A stretch of DNA of 64,000 nucleotides, taken from NCBI GenBank assembly GCA_000621185.1, contig KK211225.1:207233-271232 (forward strand). Reading direction: 5' to 3'. A model generated the notes under the pieces. The model did not search any database. It had not been told where the DNA came from and was given only the letters and a program-made list of their open reading frames with translations. Made by a program: the position numbers and the translations under genes. This stretch comes from Franconibacter pulveris DSM 19144 (GTDB lineage Bacteria; Pseudomonadota; Gammaproteobacteria; Enterobacterales; Enterobacteriaceae). Below, piece by piece: positions 8,552 through 15,822 of this stretch (the stretch's first letter is position 1; each line of letters starts with the position of its first letter).

Positions 8552-10270
8552 ATGAAAAAGCGGAATGGGAAGCAAGTTAAAGCCAGTGCCACTCGTAAGC
8601 TTCGTGAGGCTAAGTTCCCTAAGAAACAGATACCAGTTCAAAAACAAGAGGTTTTTTATTCAGTTTGTGAAAAGGTAATTCTGCATACTGAAGAAACCAA
8701 CGAAACCTCTGCAGACTATTATTTCTGTAAAGCGGTGATAGCAAGGGAGGCAAAAGCGTTTCAGACGGAAAGGCAGGCGGTTCTGAATCTGATAGCATTT
8801 TCTGGCACTCCAGCGACTCCACTGATTCAATCAGCGTTAGAGCAGGACGAACGGTATGAGTTTAGTGAGCAGATTTGTACGGTGCTTTCCCTGGCGAAAA
8901 GTGATGCCTCGTTCAGTCCCTACATGGCAATCATCAGAGCGTTTATTCTTTCGGGTACAAAGCAGCAGTATGTTACCTACTTTAACTGTCTGATGGGCAA
9001 TTCGGCATCTTTTAACAAGGAACCTCCCATTTTTGACATCAATAATCTGAATAACGCTCAGTTGATGGCCTTTTATGAAGCAACGCACCGTGTACTGCTG
9101 GATAACTCACGCCAACTCTCTACCCTTGAAAAGCTAACTCAATTTATATCTCATCAAGTGGGCGAAGATACCTGCCAGAGTTTGCTCTTTTTTGAATCCT
9201 ATTTTAGCCTCGATAGAAACCCTAAACACAGTATCGGGGTTGCCAGGCAGTTCCTCAGCGCCCCCAACCTTTCGGCAGGACGTACTAACTATCTAAGTTC
9301 ACTGGCATTCAACACGGCACATGCCGCTATAAATTTGGCTGATATTGAGGAAGCTTGTTACTGGATAGACTACGTTAATGATGACGACAAGGCTGCAAGT
9401 CTCAGGCGCTCAATCGCTAAATTAGAAGAGAAAATAGGGGAAAGGACTGATCACCCCTTAAATCCTGAACATATTACCCCCGTCTCACTTGAAAAAATTC
9501 CTACCAGAATGCTGATGATATTATGCGCTTTTGTTGATGGCTGCGGTGACGATTGGGGATTCAAAACGCTAGAACGTGCAGGGAAATACATATTCCCTTC
9601 AGAGACAATGACAAAGATGCTTTTCCAGTCTCTGGCAATCGGCGGATTAATTAAAATGTCCACAGCTTCTTTCAACTCGCTGGAGGATTCTGCACTGGAC
9701 CAGTTTAATGAAATACTCTGGATTGCGAAATTCCATTTAAACATCATCGGCATTGCAGATAGCAGATTGATGGCGTTACCGGTATTACTAGAAGAGCTAG
9801 ATCGCCGCAGTGATAAAAAAGAGGTGGCCTGGCAGATTCGTAGGCTCATCACGACAGGATATTTCTACAACGCGTTTGAGTACTATCTCGGCAATGTTAA
9901 TGAGCTCTGGGCAAGAGAGTTTACCCTGAATGAGGCGACAACAGAACGAATAAATGGATCCACACTCAGTGGCAAAGATCTAGCCTATATTGCTAGATCG
10001 TCGATTCGCTTTACTGCGGGGCAGCACTCGATCGGTAGCACAAATGGTAATAGACACACCTGCAATACCCTCATTGGTAGCATCAATCGTTATTTCGACT
10101 GGGTAAATGAAGGACGTTATTCCTACAGCGCATTTGAACGGAGTAAAAGACAACCCGTCCTCTCCTCAGAAAGGCTGCTTGAGCAAATCGCAGAGTTCAC
10201 ACCGGAGGATATCTACAACCTTCCGCCTTTGCCGCAAGAAATTGAGGAAGAAGAATCTGAAGACGAGTAA
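8552..10270 (+). CDS. Uncharacterised 572-residue protein of the accessory region
   Basis: I do not recognise this protein. The first about 30 residues are rich in Lys/Arg (MKKRNGKQVKASATRKLREAK), the body looks all-helical and soluble (many Leu/Ala/Phe heptad-like stretches such as NLADIEEACYWIDYVNDD), and the C-terminus is a strongly acidic tail (EIEEEESEDE). There is no signal peptide, membrane segment, Walker motif or nuclease signature that I can see. No good ribosome site precedes the ATG (AT-rich, GATTTAAATAA), which may mean weak translation or a start further in. It stands alone between gaps, with AT-richer codon use than the core genes. A helical-repeat scaffold is possible but unproven. 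Confidence 0.75.
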   Translation: MKKRNGKQVKASATRKLREAKFPKKQIPVQKQEVFYSVCEKVILHTEETNETSADYYFCKAVIAREAKAFQTERQAVLNLIAFSGTPATPLIQSALEQDERYEFSEQICTVLSLAKSDASFSPYMAIIRAFILSGTKQQYVTYFNCLMGNSASFNKEPPIFDINNLNNAQLMAFYEATHRVLLDNSRQLSTLEKLTQFISHQVGEDTCQSLLFFESYFSLDRNPKHSIGVARQFLSAPNLSAGRTNYLSSLAFNTAHAAINLADIEEACYWIDYVNDDDKAASLRRSIAKLEEKIGERTDHPLNPEHITPVSLEKIPTRMLMILCAFVDGCGDDWGFKTLERAGKYIFPSETMTKMLFQSLAIGGLIKMSTASFNSLEDSALDQFNEILWIAKFHLNIIGIADSRLMALPVLLEELDRRSDKKEVAWQIRRLITTGYFYNAFEYYLGNVNELWAREFTLNEATTERINGSTLSGKDLAYIARSSIRFTAGQHSIGSTNGNRHTCNTLIGSINRYFDWVNEGRYSYSAFERSKRQPVLSSERLLEQIAEFTPEDIYNLPPLPQEIEEEESEDE

Positions 10271-10433
10271 TTTCAGAATGTAGGTGATCGGCCTTTTCTA
10301 ACGGATGAACTTACACATAAGCAGGGGCTGACCCAAATTGTAATTTGATTAGCTTGCCCATATTGATTGGCTCATCATTATATTAGTTGGGCCCGCTTCT
10401 TGTACGGGACGGACCGTCTAAAGACATCAAGGG

Positions 10434-10455
10434 CCGCTATGAGCGAAGAGCAGAC
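10434..10455. repeat. Small hairpin repeat, copy 2 (decayed)
   Basis: CCGCT, then ATGAGCGAAG (identical to copy 1), then AGCAGAC. The shared 10-base loop and similar arms show common origin with the copy at 8346. Confidence 0.4.
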
Positions 10456-10662
10456 CTACGAAATTGCTCCCATATCCTGGCGAGAAATACTGATATTCCC
10501 GTGCGTTAATCAACAGGGGCGGTCATATTATGTAATACTGTGGGCAAGAACACCACGAAGATTCAGGAACAATGGGCCGTAAGTAACGAATTCAGATGCA
10601 AATGCCAGATCATATACGCCTGTTAGGGCACGACTGGTAACAGAGCCTTATAAGAGCATCTG

Positions 10663-10686
10663 AAAAACCTCCGGTTAAGCCGGAGG
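10663..10686 (-). terminator. Intrinsic terminator of the 112-residue gene
   Basis: A perfect 7-bp stem CCTCCGG / CCGGAGG (10668-10674 and 10680-10686, 5-base loop) followed on the minus strand by TTTTT. It lies 10 bases past the stop codon of the gene at 10697-11035. Confidence 0.8.
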
Positions 10687-10696
10687 ATATTTATTC

Positions 10697-11035
10697 TTAT
10701 TCTCGCTCTATTCTTGCCCACTGATGGGCGTGAAAAGACCTTTCATCACGGCAGCTTTCACACTCTAGGCTTTCCGTATCATCACAATTCTCATACGCAT
10801 CTAATAATGCCTCACCAGTCAAAACTGTAGTACAGTTGTTATGGTGACCACCTGGATCGATTATGCCTGAGCAGTGTTGTGTTAAGAACGGCTCTAATAC
10901 TATTTTTTGGCGAGGGGATAACGCGTTAAAACCCCGATCTACAGCTAGTTGGGCTATACCGCTAACCATTTTTTCTTCTCCATGAAAAACATCTCTGTCC
11001 AGCTGTATGCGTAAAATACTCTCAATAATAGGCAT
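10697..11035 (-). CDS. Uncharacterised cysteine-rich small protein
   Basis: A 112-residue soluble protein, not recognised by name. It has five cysteines (55, 68, 84, 92, 95), with Cys92 and Cys95 as an ECESC pair, plus histidines at 64, 65, 102 and 104, so a small zinc-binding fold is plausible. Residues 25-50 (GIAQLAVDRGFNALSPRQKIVLEPF) look helical. The ATG at 11035 is preceded by AAGG at suitable spacing, and the gene ends at a clear terminator, which supports a real single-gene unit. It is convergent with the 572-residue gene. Confidence 0.65.
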   Translation of the reverse strand: MPIIESILRIQLDRDVFHGEEKMVSGIAQLAVDRGFNALSPRQKIVLEPFLTQHCSGIIDPGGHHNNCTTVLTGEALLDAYENCDDTESLECESCRDERSFHAHQWARIERE

Positions 11036-11374
11036 AAAAAGACCTTTTTAAATGTGTGTGTTGCATTATGCACACATATCTGCCGTGGTTTTTTTGCGCA
11101 TACGTGCTAAATGGGGCTCGTTTAGAGAATTATGTTAAGCCTATTTCTTAAGGAGCATGACAGACCGATTTGAGCGAAGCGTAGAACAATCTATCCGAAA
11201 AAATAGCCGCGAAGTAATAGCTACTATCAGATTGTAAGTAACAACATCTTATTGGTAACGATGAATGAATAAAATACTTCACATATTTTTTATAAAAAAC
11301 AGTTGCATACTCCTCCTTGTTTGATTCAATAGTCTCAACCTAAACTATCCGTAGAAATGTGTAATTGAGAAATC
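11036..11374. other. 339-bp AT-rich gap between divergent orphan genes
   Basis: No gene seen. It must contain the divergent promoters of the genes on either side. Around 11055-11085 it has short TGTGTG/GCACACA-like direct and inverted repeats near the 112-residue gene start, possibly regulatory. No tRNA or attachment-site repeat recognised. Confidence 0.5.
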
Positions 11375-12004
11375 ATGACAGAAGACTCCAAACGCGGTAG
11401 CGCATTAATCTGCGCTTTAAAATCTGATGAGGTAGTCGAGTTGAGCAAGGAATACGCTGAGCTTAGCATTGACGCTTTGATTGAATCAAAGACGCTTGAA
11501 TCTATCCCTTTTGTTAGCACTGTGGTTGGAGTATACAAAGTTGCCAGTTCTGTCAGGAGTCAGCTATTTACTGAAAAGATTATTCGTTTCCTCACTCACT
11601 TCTCAGACCTACCCGATGTTGAACGGATTAATATGACTGAAAGGTTGAATGAAAATGATAAGTTTGCTGGCCAGGCAGGTGCAAGACTTATTGAAATCAT
11701 CGATCGGATGGAAAGCGAAAACAAGCCTGAAGTTGCGGCAGAATTTCTCAAGTCATTCGCACGGGAAGAGATAGATTTTAATGTTCTTCGGCGTTTGCTC
11801 GTTGCTCTTGAACGAATTCCCTCATTTGATATCAGAGAACTGGCGGCTTTTGTTGCCATCGACCCTGACCAACCATTGGAGATGGATGAGGCCTTTTTAG
11901 ATAGTCTAGTTAATGCTGGGTTGGGAAAGAACAATGGGGCATGGAAAAGTATAATTGTCCCTACGGAGTTATGCATAACCTTTGTGCGCGCAGGAAGGTT
12001 ATAA
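11375..12004 (+). CDS. Uncharacterised 209-residue protein with a hydrophobic segment
   Basis: I do not recognise a named family. Residues 44-62 (IPFVSTVVGVYKVASSVRS) form a hydrophobic stretch that could be a membrane or core helix. It is followed by a helical region with FLTHFSDLPDVERINMTERL and GARLIEIIDRMESENKPEVAAEF, a pattern I associate with small uncharacterised proteins scattered in accessory regions. There is no signal peptide. The ATG at 11375 has only a weak ribosome site (GAGA). AT-richer than core genes. A membrane-associated role in accessory functions is speculative. Confidence 0.65.
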   Translation: MTEDSKRGSALICALKSDEVVELSKEYAELSIDALIESKTLESIPFVSTVVGVYKVASSVRSQLFTEKIIRFLTHFSDLPDVERINMTERLNENDKFAGQAGARLIEIIDRMESENKPEVAAEFLKSFAREEIDFNVLRRLLVALERIPSFDIRELAAFVAIDPDQPLEMDEAFLDSLVNAGLGKNNGAWKSIIVPTELCITFVRAGRL

Positions 12005-12084
12005 GCAACCTGGCTTTTTCTTATGTCAGAAACGGATTGTCTTACTAGTCTGCGTGCTAGTTGTCGCAACATAATATCAGAAAC

Positions 12085-12108
12085 GTCCGCTTCTGGCACA
12101 AAGCTGAC
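12085..12108. repeat. Small hairpin repeat, copy 3
   Basis: GTCCGCT, a 10-base spacer TTCTGGCACA, and AGCTGAC. Arms match copies 1 and 2 with single changes. Confidence 0.5.
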
Positions 12109-12169
12109 ATTCTTTATTACTGCAGTGCGCAGCCTGCCCATAAATGCCGCGCTAGCGGCATGGAGGCGC

Positions 12170-12185
12170 CAGATAATATTATCTG
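12170..12185. repeat. Perfect 16-bp palindrome
   Basis: CAGATAATATTATCTG reads the same on both strands. It is in a gene-free stretch with no adjacent start codon, so an operator role is uncertain. Confidence 0.5.
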
Positions 12186-12493
12186 TCACTCCGTAGCTGA
12201 AAAGCGCCGTCCGCCCGACGTAGCCGGTTGCAATACCAAATATTCAGCCTGGCCAATCCCCGCCCTGATTAGCCCAAACCTGCTGCCAGCAATGAAGAAG
12301 CCCCGGTAGTTTCTTTTAACCCCGCTGAGCAGGTTTTACGGCGCTTGTGACGCAAAGGGCGTGATTTCGACGGCAGCTTGTTGCTGACGCTTAGAGGCGT
12401 GTTCACAATCATTTTCAGCGACGGGCACGGGACTTAACCCGGTAGCGTCCTGGAAAAGAGTGAGAGTAAAGGTCATAACAAAAGCGCCAACGC

Positions 12494-13738
12494 CTACCCC
12501 AGATACTCAATCACCGACAGCCCACCGTTGTAGTCGGTGCTGTAGATAATGCCCTGCGCGTCGACAAACACATCGCAGGACTGAATCACCTGCGGGCGGC
12601 CTGGCCGCGTGTCCATCATTCTGGCAGGCGCAGCAGGCACCAGCGCGCCGGCCTCCACCGGACGATACGGATTCGAAATGTCATAAGCCCGCACGCCCGC
12701 GTTCTGGTAAGTAGCGAAAATCAACGTCGAGCTGATAAAGCTGCCGGGACGGTTTTCATGCAAATTATGCGGGCCGAAGTGCGCCCCTTTCGCCACGTAA
12801 TCCGCTTCATCCGGCTGCGGGAAGGTCGAAATGCTCACCGGGTTCGACGGCTCGCGAATATCAAACAGCCAGATAAACTTCTCGCCGTCTTGCTGGTTGT
12901 CGAGCACCGCTTCATCCAGCACCACCAGCAGGTCGCGGTCCGGCAGCGGCAGCGCGGTATGGGTGCCGCCGCCAAACGGCGGGCTCCAGTTGCGATGCGC
13001 GATGAGCTTCGGCTGGCTGCGGTCTTTCACATCCAGGAGAGTCAACCCGCCGTCGCGCCAGCTGCCGTAGGCGGTATCGCCCGCGATAATCGCGTGGTGC
13101 AGCGCATAGCGCTTGCCTTCAGGCCACATGGGCTGCTCGCCTGCCGCCTCGTTCATGCCCGGCAGCCACCAGCGCCCCGCCACTTCAGGCTTACGCGGGT
13201 CGGCCAGATCGATGGTCAGGAAGATGTAGTCGGTAAAGCCGTCAATGAGCGCGGAAACATAGGCCCAGCGCCCGCCCACATACCAGATGCGGTGGATGCC
13301 GATGCCGCTCAGCGACAAAAAGCCAATCTCGCGCGGTTTATCGGGCGTGGAGATATCAAACACCCGCAGCCCGGCGCTCCAGCCTTTCTCTTGTACATCG
13401 CGCACCGTGTCGCCTACCGAGCGGGTGTAATAGACTTTCTCGTCAGCGAAGCGGGCATCGGCAAACAGGTCGCGGGCGTTGATCACCAACAGCAGATCGT
13501 CATGCGCCTGGAGATGCACGTTCCATGTGCCCGGCGGCGCGGCAACAAAGCCTGCCGCCTTCGGGTTTTTCGGGTCACGCACGTCCACAATGGAAAAGCC
13601 CTGCGACACCATATGACCGATGTACGCAAAGCCCCGGTGGATCATCAGCTGCACGCCGTCCGGGCGGCCGCCCTGGTCGGAGTGGCCAATCAGCCGCATA
13701 TTGCGGCTGTATTCAGGCTGCGGTAAGTGGGCGGCCAT
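12494..13738 (-). CDS. LVIVD-repeat beta-propeller protein, last gene of the MetJ-linked ABC operon
   Basis: A 414-residue protein with six recurring blade-like units of the LVIVD type, ending in D-(I/V/L)-x-x-P-x-x-P or close: GFSIVDVRDPKNP (47-59), LRVFDISTPDKP (124-135), LTIDLADPRKP (174-184), LTLLDVKDRSQP (232-243), WLFDIREPSNP (290-300) and VRAYDISNPYRP (349-360). It is thus probably a beta-propeller. No signal peptide is seen, so it should be cytoplasmic. Its ATG shares one base with the stop codon of the binding-protein gene (TAATG), showing translational coupling to the importer. Function is unknown; a hydrolase, lactonase or sensor acting on the imported substrate is possible. Confidence 0.8.
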   Translation of the reverse strand: MAAHLPQPEYSRNMRLIGHSDQGGRPDGVQLMIHRGFAYIGHMVSQGFSIVDVRDPKNPKAAGFVAAPPGTWNVHLQAHDDLLLVINARDLFADARFADEKVYYTRSVGDTVRDVQEKGWSAGLRVFDISTPDKPREIGFLSLSGIGIHRIWYVGGRWAYVSALIDGFTDYIFLTIDLADPRKPEVAGRWWLPGMNEAAGEQPMWPEGKRYALHHAIIAGDTAYGSWRDGGLTLLDVKDRSQPKLIAHRNWSPPFGGGTHTALPLPDRDLLVVLDEAVLDNQQDGEKFIWLFDIREPSNPVSISTFPQPDEADYVAKGAHFGPHNLHENRPGSFISSTLIFATYQNAGVRAYDISNPYRPVEAGALVPAAPARMMDTRPGRPQVIQSCDVFVDAQGIIYSTDYNGGLSVIEYLG

Positions 13739-14802
13739 TATTTGTTCTTCGCTTCAAGCGTGGCGAACCACGGCGCGATAAAATCTTCCGTCTGGCCCCA
13801 GCCTGGGATGATTTTGCCAAGGCTCGCCACGTTCACCGCCCCACCCTGAGTCGCCAGCAATGCCTGCGGGATAGCCGCGGCTTTAAAGTCATACGTGGCC
13901 GGTGTCTGCTCGCCTGCAATCTTGTTGGCGACAAGACGCACGTTGGTGGCGCCAATCAGCTTCGGGTCGACCGCCACGGTCACTTTCCACGGGCTGCCCG
14001 CTTCACGCATCAGCTGCAAATCCTGGTTGGAAACATCAATGCTGTAGAGCTTAATCTCAGTGCGTCCGTTCTCTTTCAGGGCTTTATAAGCGCCCTGGCT
14101 GAAGGCGTCCCAGGCGCCCCAGATGGCGTCGATTTGCCCTTTCGGGTATTTCGCCAGCACCGCGCCCACTTTGTTAGCCGTGTCGCCCTGCACGTCGGAG
14201 GAGACCGCGCCGATGGACTCCAGCTCTTTAATGCCCGGGTTCTGCTTAAGGATCGCCTGATACGCCGCCTGGCGGCGCTCCATCGGCGGGAAGCCCGCGA
14301 CCCACAGCTTGATGATATTCGCCTTGCCGTTGAAATCTTTCACCAGTTGACCAACAGAGAGATTCGTCAGCGAAGCGTCATCCTGCTGGGTGACGGTCAC
14401 GCCCGGGATTTCGCCGTTCACGGCGGTATCAAACACGGAAACTTTAATGCCGGCATCGACAATGCGTTTCACAAGCTGAGTGGAGTAAGGGTCGCGGCCC
14501 TGAGAGAGGATGATGCCGTCATACTTCTGGCTAATCGCCTGGTTGACGAAATCCTGGAATTTCGCGTCGTCGCCGTTGCTGAGAAACGTGCTGACCTTAA
14601 AGCCCAGCTTTTTCCCTTCCTGGATCGCGCCCGCCACAAACTGGGTGGTGTTATCGTCCGAGCCGAGGTTGCGAATAACGGCGATACGAACAGGCCCGCT
14701 GTGGTTAGCGATAGCCTCCGGCACTGGTGCAGGCGTGGCGGCGAATCCCGGCAGCGCGGAAAAGAGACCCAGCGCCAGTAAAGAGAGCGTAAATTTTTTC
14801 AT
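13738..14802 (-). CDS. Periplasmic sugar-type ABC substrate-binding protein (possible methylthioribose binder)
   Basis: A 354-residue protein with a Sec signal peptide (residues 1-22, MKKFTLSLLALGLFSALPGF then Ala). The mature part has the two-lobe ribose-binding (type I, Peripla_BP_4) pattern: VRIAVIRNLGSDDNTTQF, DGIILSQGRDPYSTQLVKRI, VSVFDTA, and IDAIWGAWDAFSQGAYKALK. It is the third gene of an operon with ATPase and permease, 24 bases after the permease stop. The substrate is not readable from sequence. The met boxes upstream suggest a thio-sugar such as 5-methylthioribose rather than a plain pentose. Confidence 0.85.
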   Translation of the reverse strand: MKKFTLSLLALGLFSALPGFAATPAPVPEAIANHSGPVRIAVIRNLGSDDNTTQFVAGAIQEGKKLGFKVSTFLSNGDDAKFQDFVNQAISQKYDGIILSQGRDPYSTQLVKRIVDAGIKVSVFDTAVNGEIPGVTVTQQDDASLTNLSVGQLVKDFNGKANIIKLWVAGFPPMERRQAAYQAILKQNPGIKELESIGAVSSDVQGDTANKVGAVLAKYPKGQIDAIWGAWDAFSQGAYKALKENGRTEIKLYSIDVSNQDLQLMREAGSPWKVTVAVDPKLIGATNVRLVANKIAGEQTPATYDFKAAAIPQALLATQGGAVNVASLGKIIPGWGQTEDFIAPWFATLEAKNK

Positions 14803-14826
14803 TATGATTAATTCCCTGTCCTGTGA

Positions 14827-15822
14827 TTAACGGCGCTGGATATACGTGATGGCAAGCGCTCCAGCAAGCACCAGCCCCTTAATAATGTCCATGGCGTAGT
14901 ACGGCACCGAGAGCATCACCAGCCCGTTAGAGAGCACGCCCAGAATCACCGCCCCCACTAACGTGCCGAGCGCGTTCGGCTTGCCGCTTCCGGCGAGCGA
15001 AAAGCCTATCCACGCCGCCGCGACGGCGTCCATCAAATAGCCGCCGCCCGCATTCACCTGCGAAGAGCCGATGCGCGAAGCGAGTAAAATGCCGCCAAGC
15101 CCCGCCAGCAGTGACGCTATCATGTAGGCCGCCACTTTGTAGCGGGTAGTGCGAATGCCGGAAAGGCGCGCCGCTTCCGGATTGCCGCCGATGGCGTACA
15201 TGCGCCGCCCGTGGGTGGTGAGCGAAAGGCCAAGCTGCGCCACCACGGTGACAACCAGCATGATGATGACAATGGTCGGCACCTGTCCCAGCAGCCCGAA
15301 CGCTTCAGGGATAGTCCCCTCCGCCATCTCGCCGCTCGGCAGCACCATGTTTTCGGTAATCGACCCGCCGTAGCTATAAGTCATCGCCACGCCCTGAATC
15401 ACAAACAGGCTGGCGAGGGTGGCGAGCATATCGGGGATTTTCAGCACCACTATCAAAAAGACGTTGAACAGCCCCACCAGCGCGCAGAGCAGCAGCGTGA
15501 TGACGATGGCCTCGGTGGTGCCGAAGCCGTGCCAGACGAAGAGTGAAATCACCAGCGCGTTGGCAAGCGAGGCGGTAGAGCCCACGGAGAGGTCAAACCC
15601 GCCGACGGTGAGCGATACCGACACGCCGATGGCTATCACCGTCACAATGGCGATAGAGCGCAGAATGTTGATGATATTGAACGGGTCGAGGAAATTGTCG
15701 GAGGCGATGCCGAACAGCGCAATCAGCGCCACCACCGTAAGCAGCATTCCCCACTTATAGAAAAATTCAAACAGCTGATGACGCGCCGAGGGCGTCGCCT
15801 TAAGGGTTGCGGCTTTGCTCAC
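14827..15822 (-). CDS. Ribose-type ABC transporter permease (RbsC-like)
   Basis: A 331-residue integral membrane protein of the BPD_transp_2 family with about 8-10 membrane segments. The family signature GGFDLSVGSTASLANAL is near residue 75-90, and GIRTTRYKVAAYMIASLLAG is the cytoplasmic loop expected to contact the ATPase. The start codon is GTG at 15822, overlapping the ATPase stop by 4 bases (GTGA), which indicates tight coupling. It is the membrane channel of the import system with the binding protein at 13738-14802. Confidence 0.9.
   Translation of the reverse strand: MSKAATLKATPSARHQLFEFFYKWGMLLTVVALIALFGIASDNFLDPFNIINILRSIAIVTVIAIGVSVSLTVGGFDLSVGSTASLANALVISLFVWHGFGTTEAIVITLLLCALVGLFNVFLIVVLKIPDMLATLASLFVIQGVAMTYSYGGSITENMVLPSGEMAEGTIPEAFGLLGQVPTIVIIMLVVTVVAQLGLSLTTHGRRMYAIGGNPEAARLSGIRTTRYKVAAYMIASLLAGLGGILLASRIGSSQVNAGGGYLMDAVAAAWIGFSLAGSGKPNALGTLVGAVILGVLSNGLVMLSVPYYAMDIIKGLVLAGALAITYIQRR

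Larger units (their letters stand above)
10271..10696. other. 426-bp gap between two convergent orphan genes
   Basis: It holds a decayed hairpin repeat copy (10434-10455) and, at the right end, a terminator for the minus-strand gene. Short open frames here lack ribosome sites and family features. No other signal seen. Confidence 0.5.
12005..12493. other. 489-bp gap at the right edge of the accessory stretch
   Basis: It contains hairpin repeat copy 3 (12085-12108) and a perfect 16-bp palindrome at 12170-12185. Composition returns to GC-rich near 12.3 kb. No integrase, tRNA or direct-repeat boundary was found. Short frames here lack support. Confidence 0.5.

Noticed and set aside
10367..10582. 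71-codon frame after the 572-residue gene
   Set aside because: It covers a decayed hairpin repeat and has no ribosome site or family signal.
12061..12309. 82-codon frame at the right edge of the accessory stretch
   Set aside because: Its N-terminal peptide is a translation of the GTCCGCT hairpin repeat, a common cause of spurious annotations.
6713..12493. Calling the accessory stretch a prophage or integrative element
   Set aside because: There is no integrase, structural phage gene, conjugation gene or direct-repeat border; only composition and orphan content suggest transfer.
13525..14781. 418-codon open frame opposite the binding-protein gene
   Set aside because: Antisense to a gene with a clear signal peptide and family motifs; no protein features of its own.
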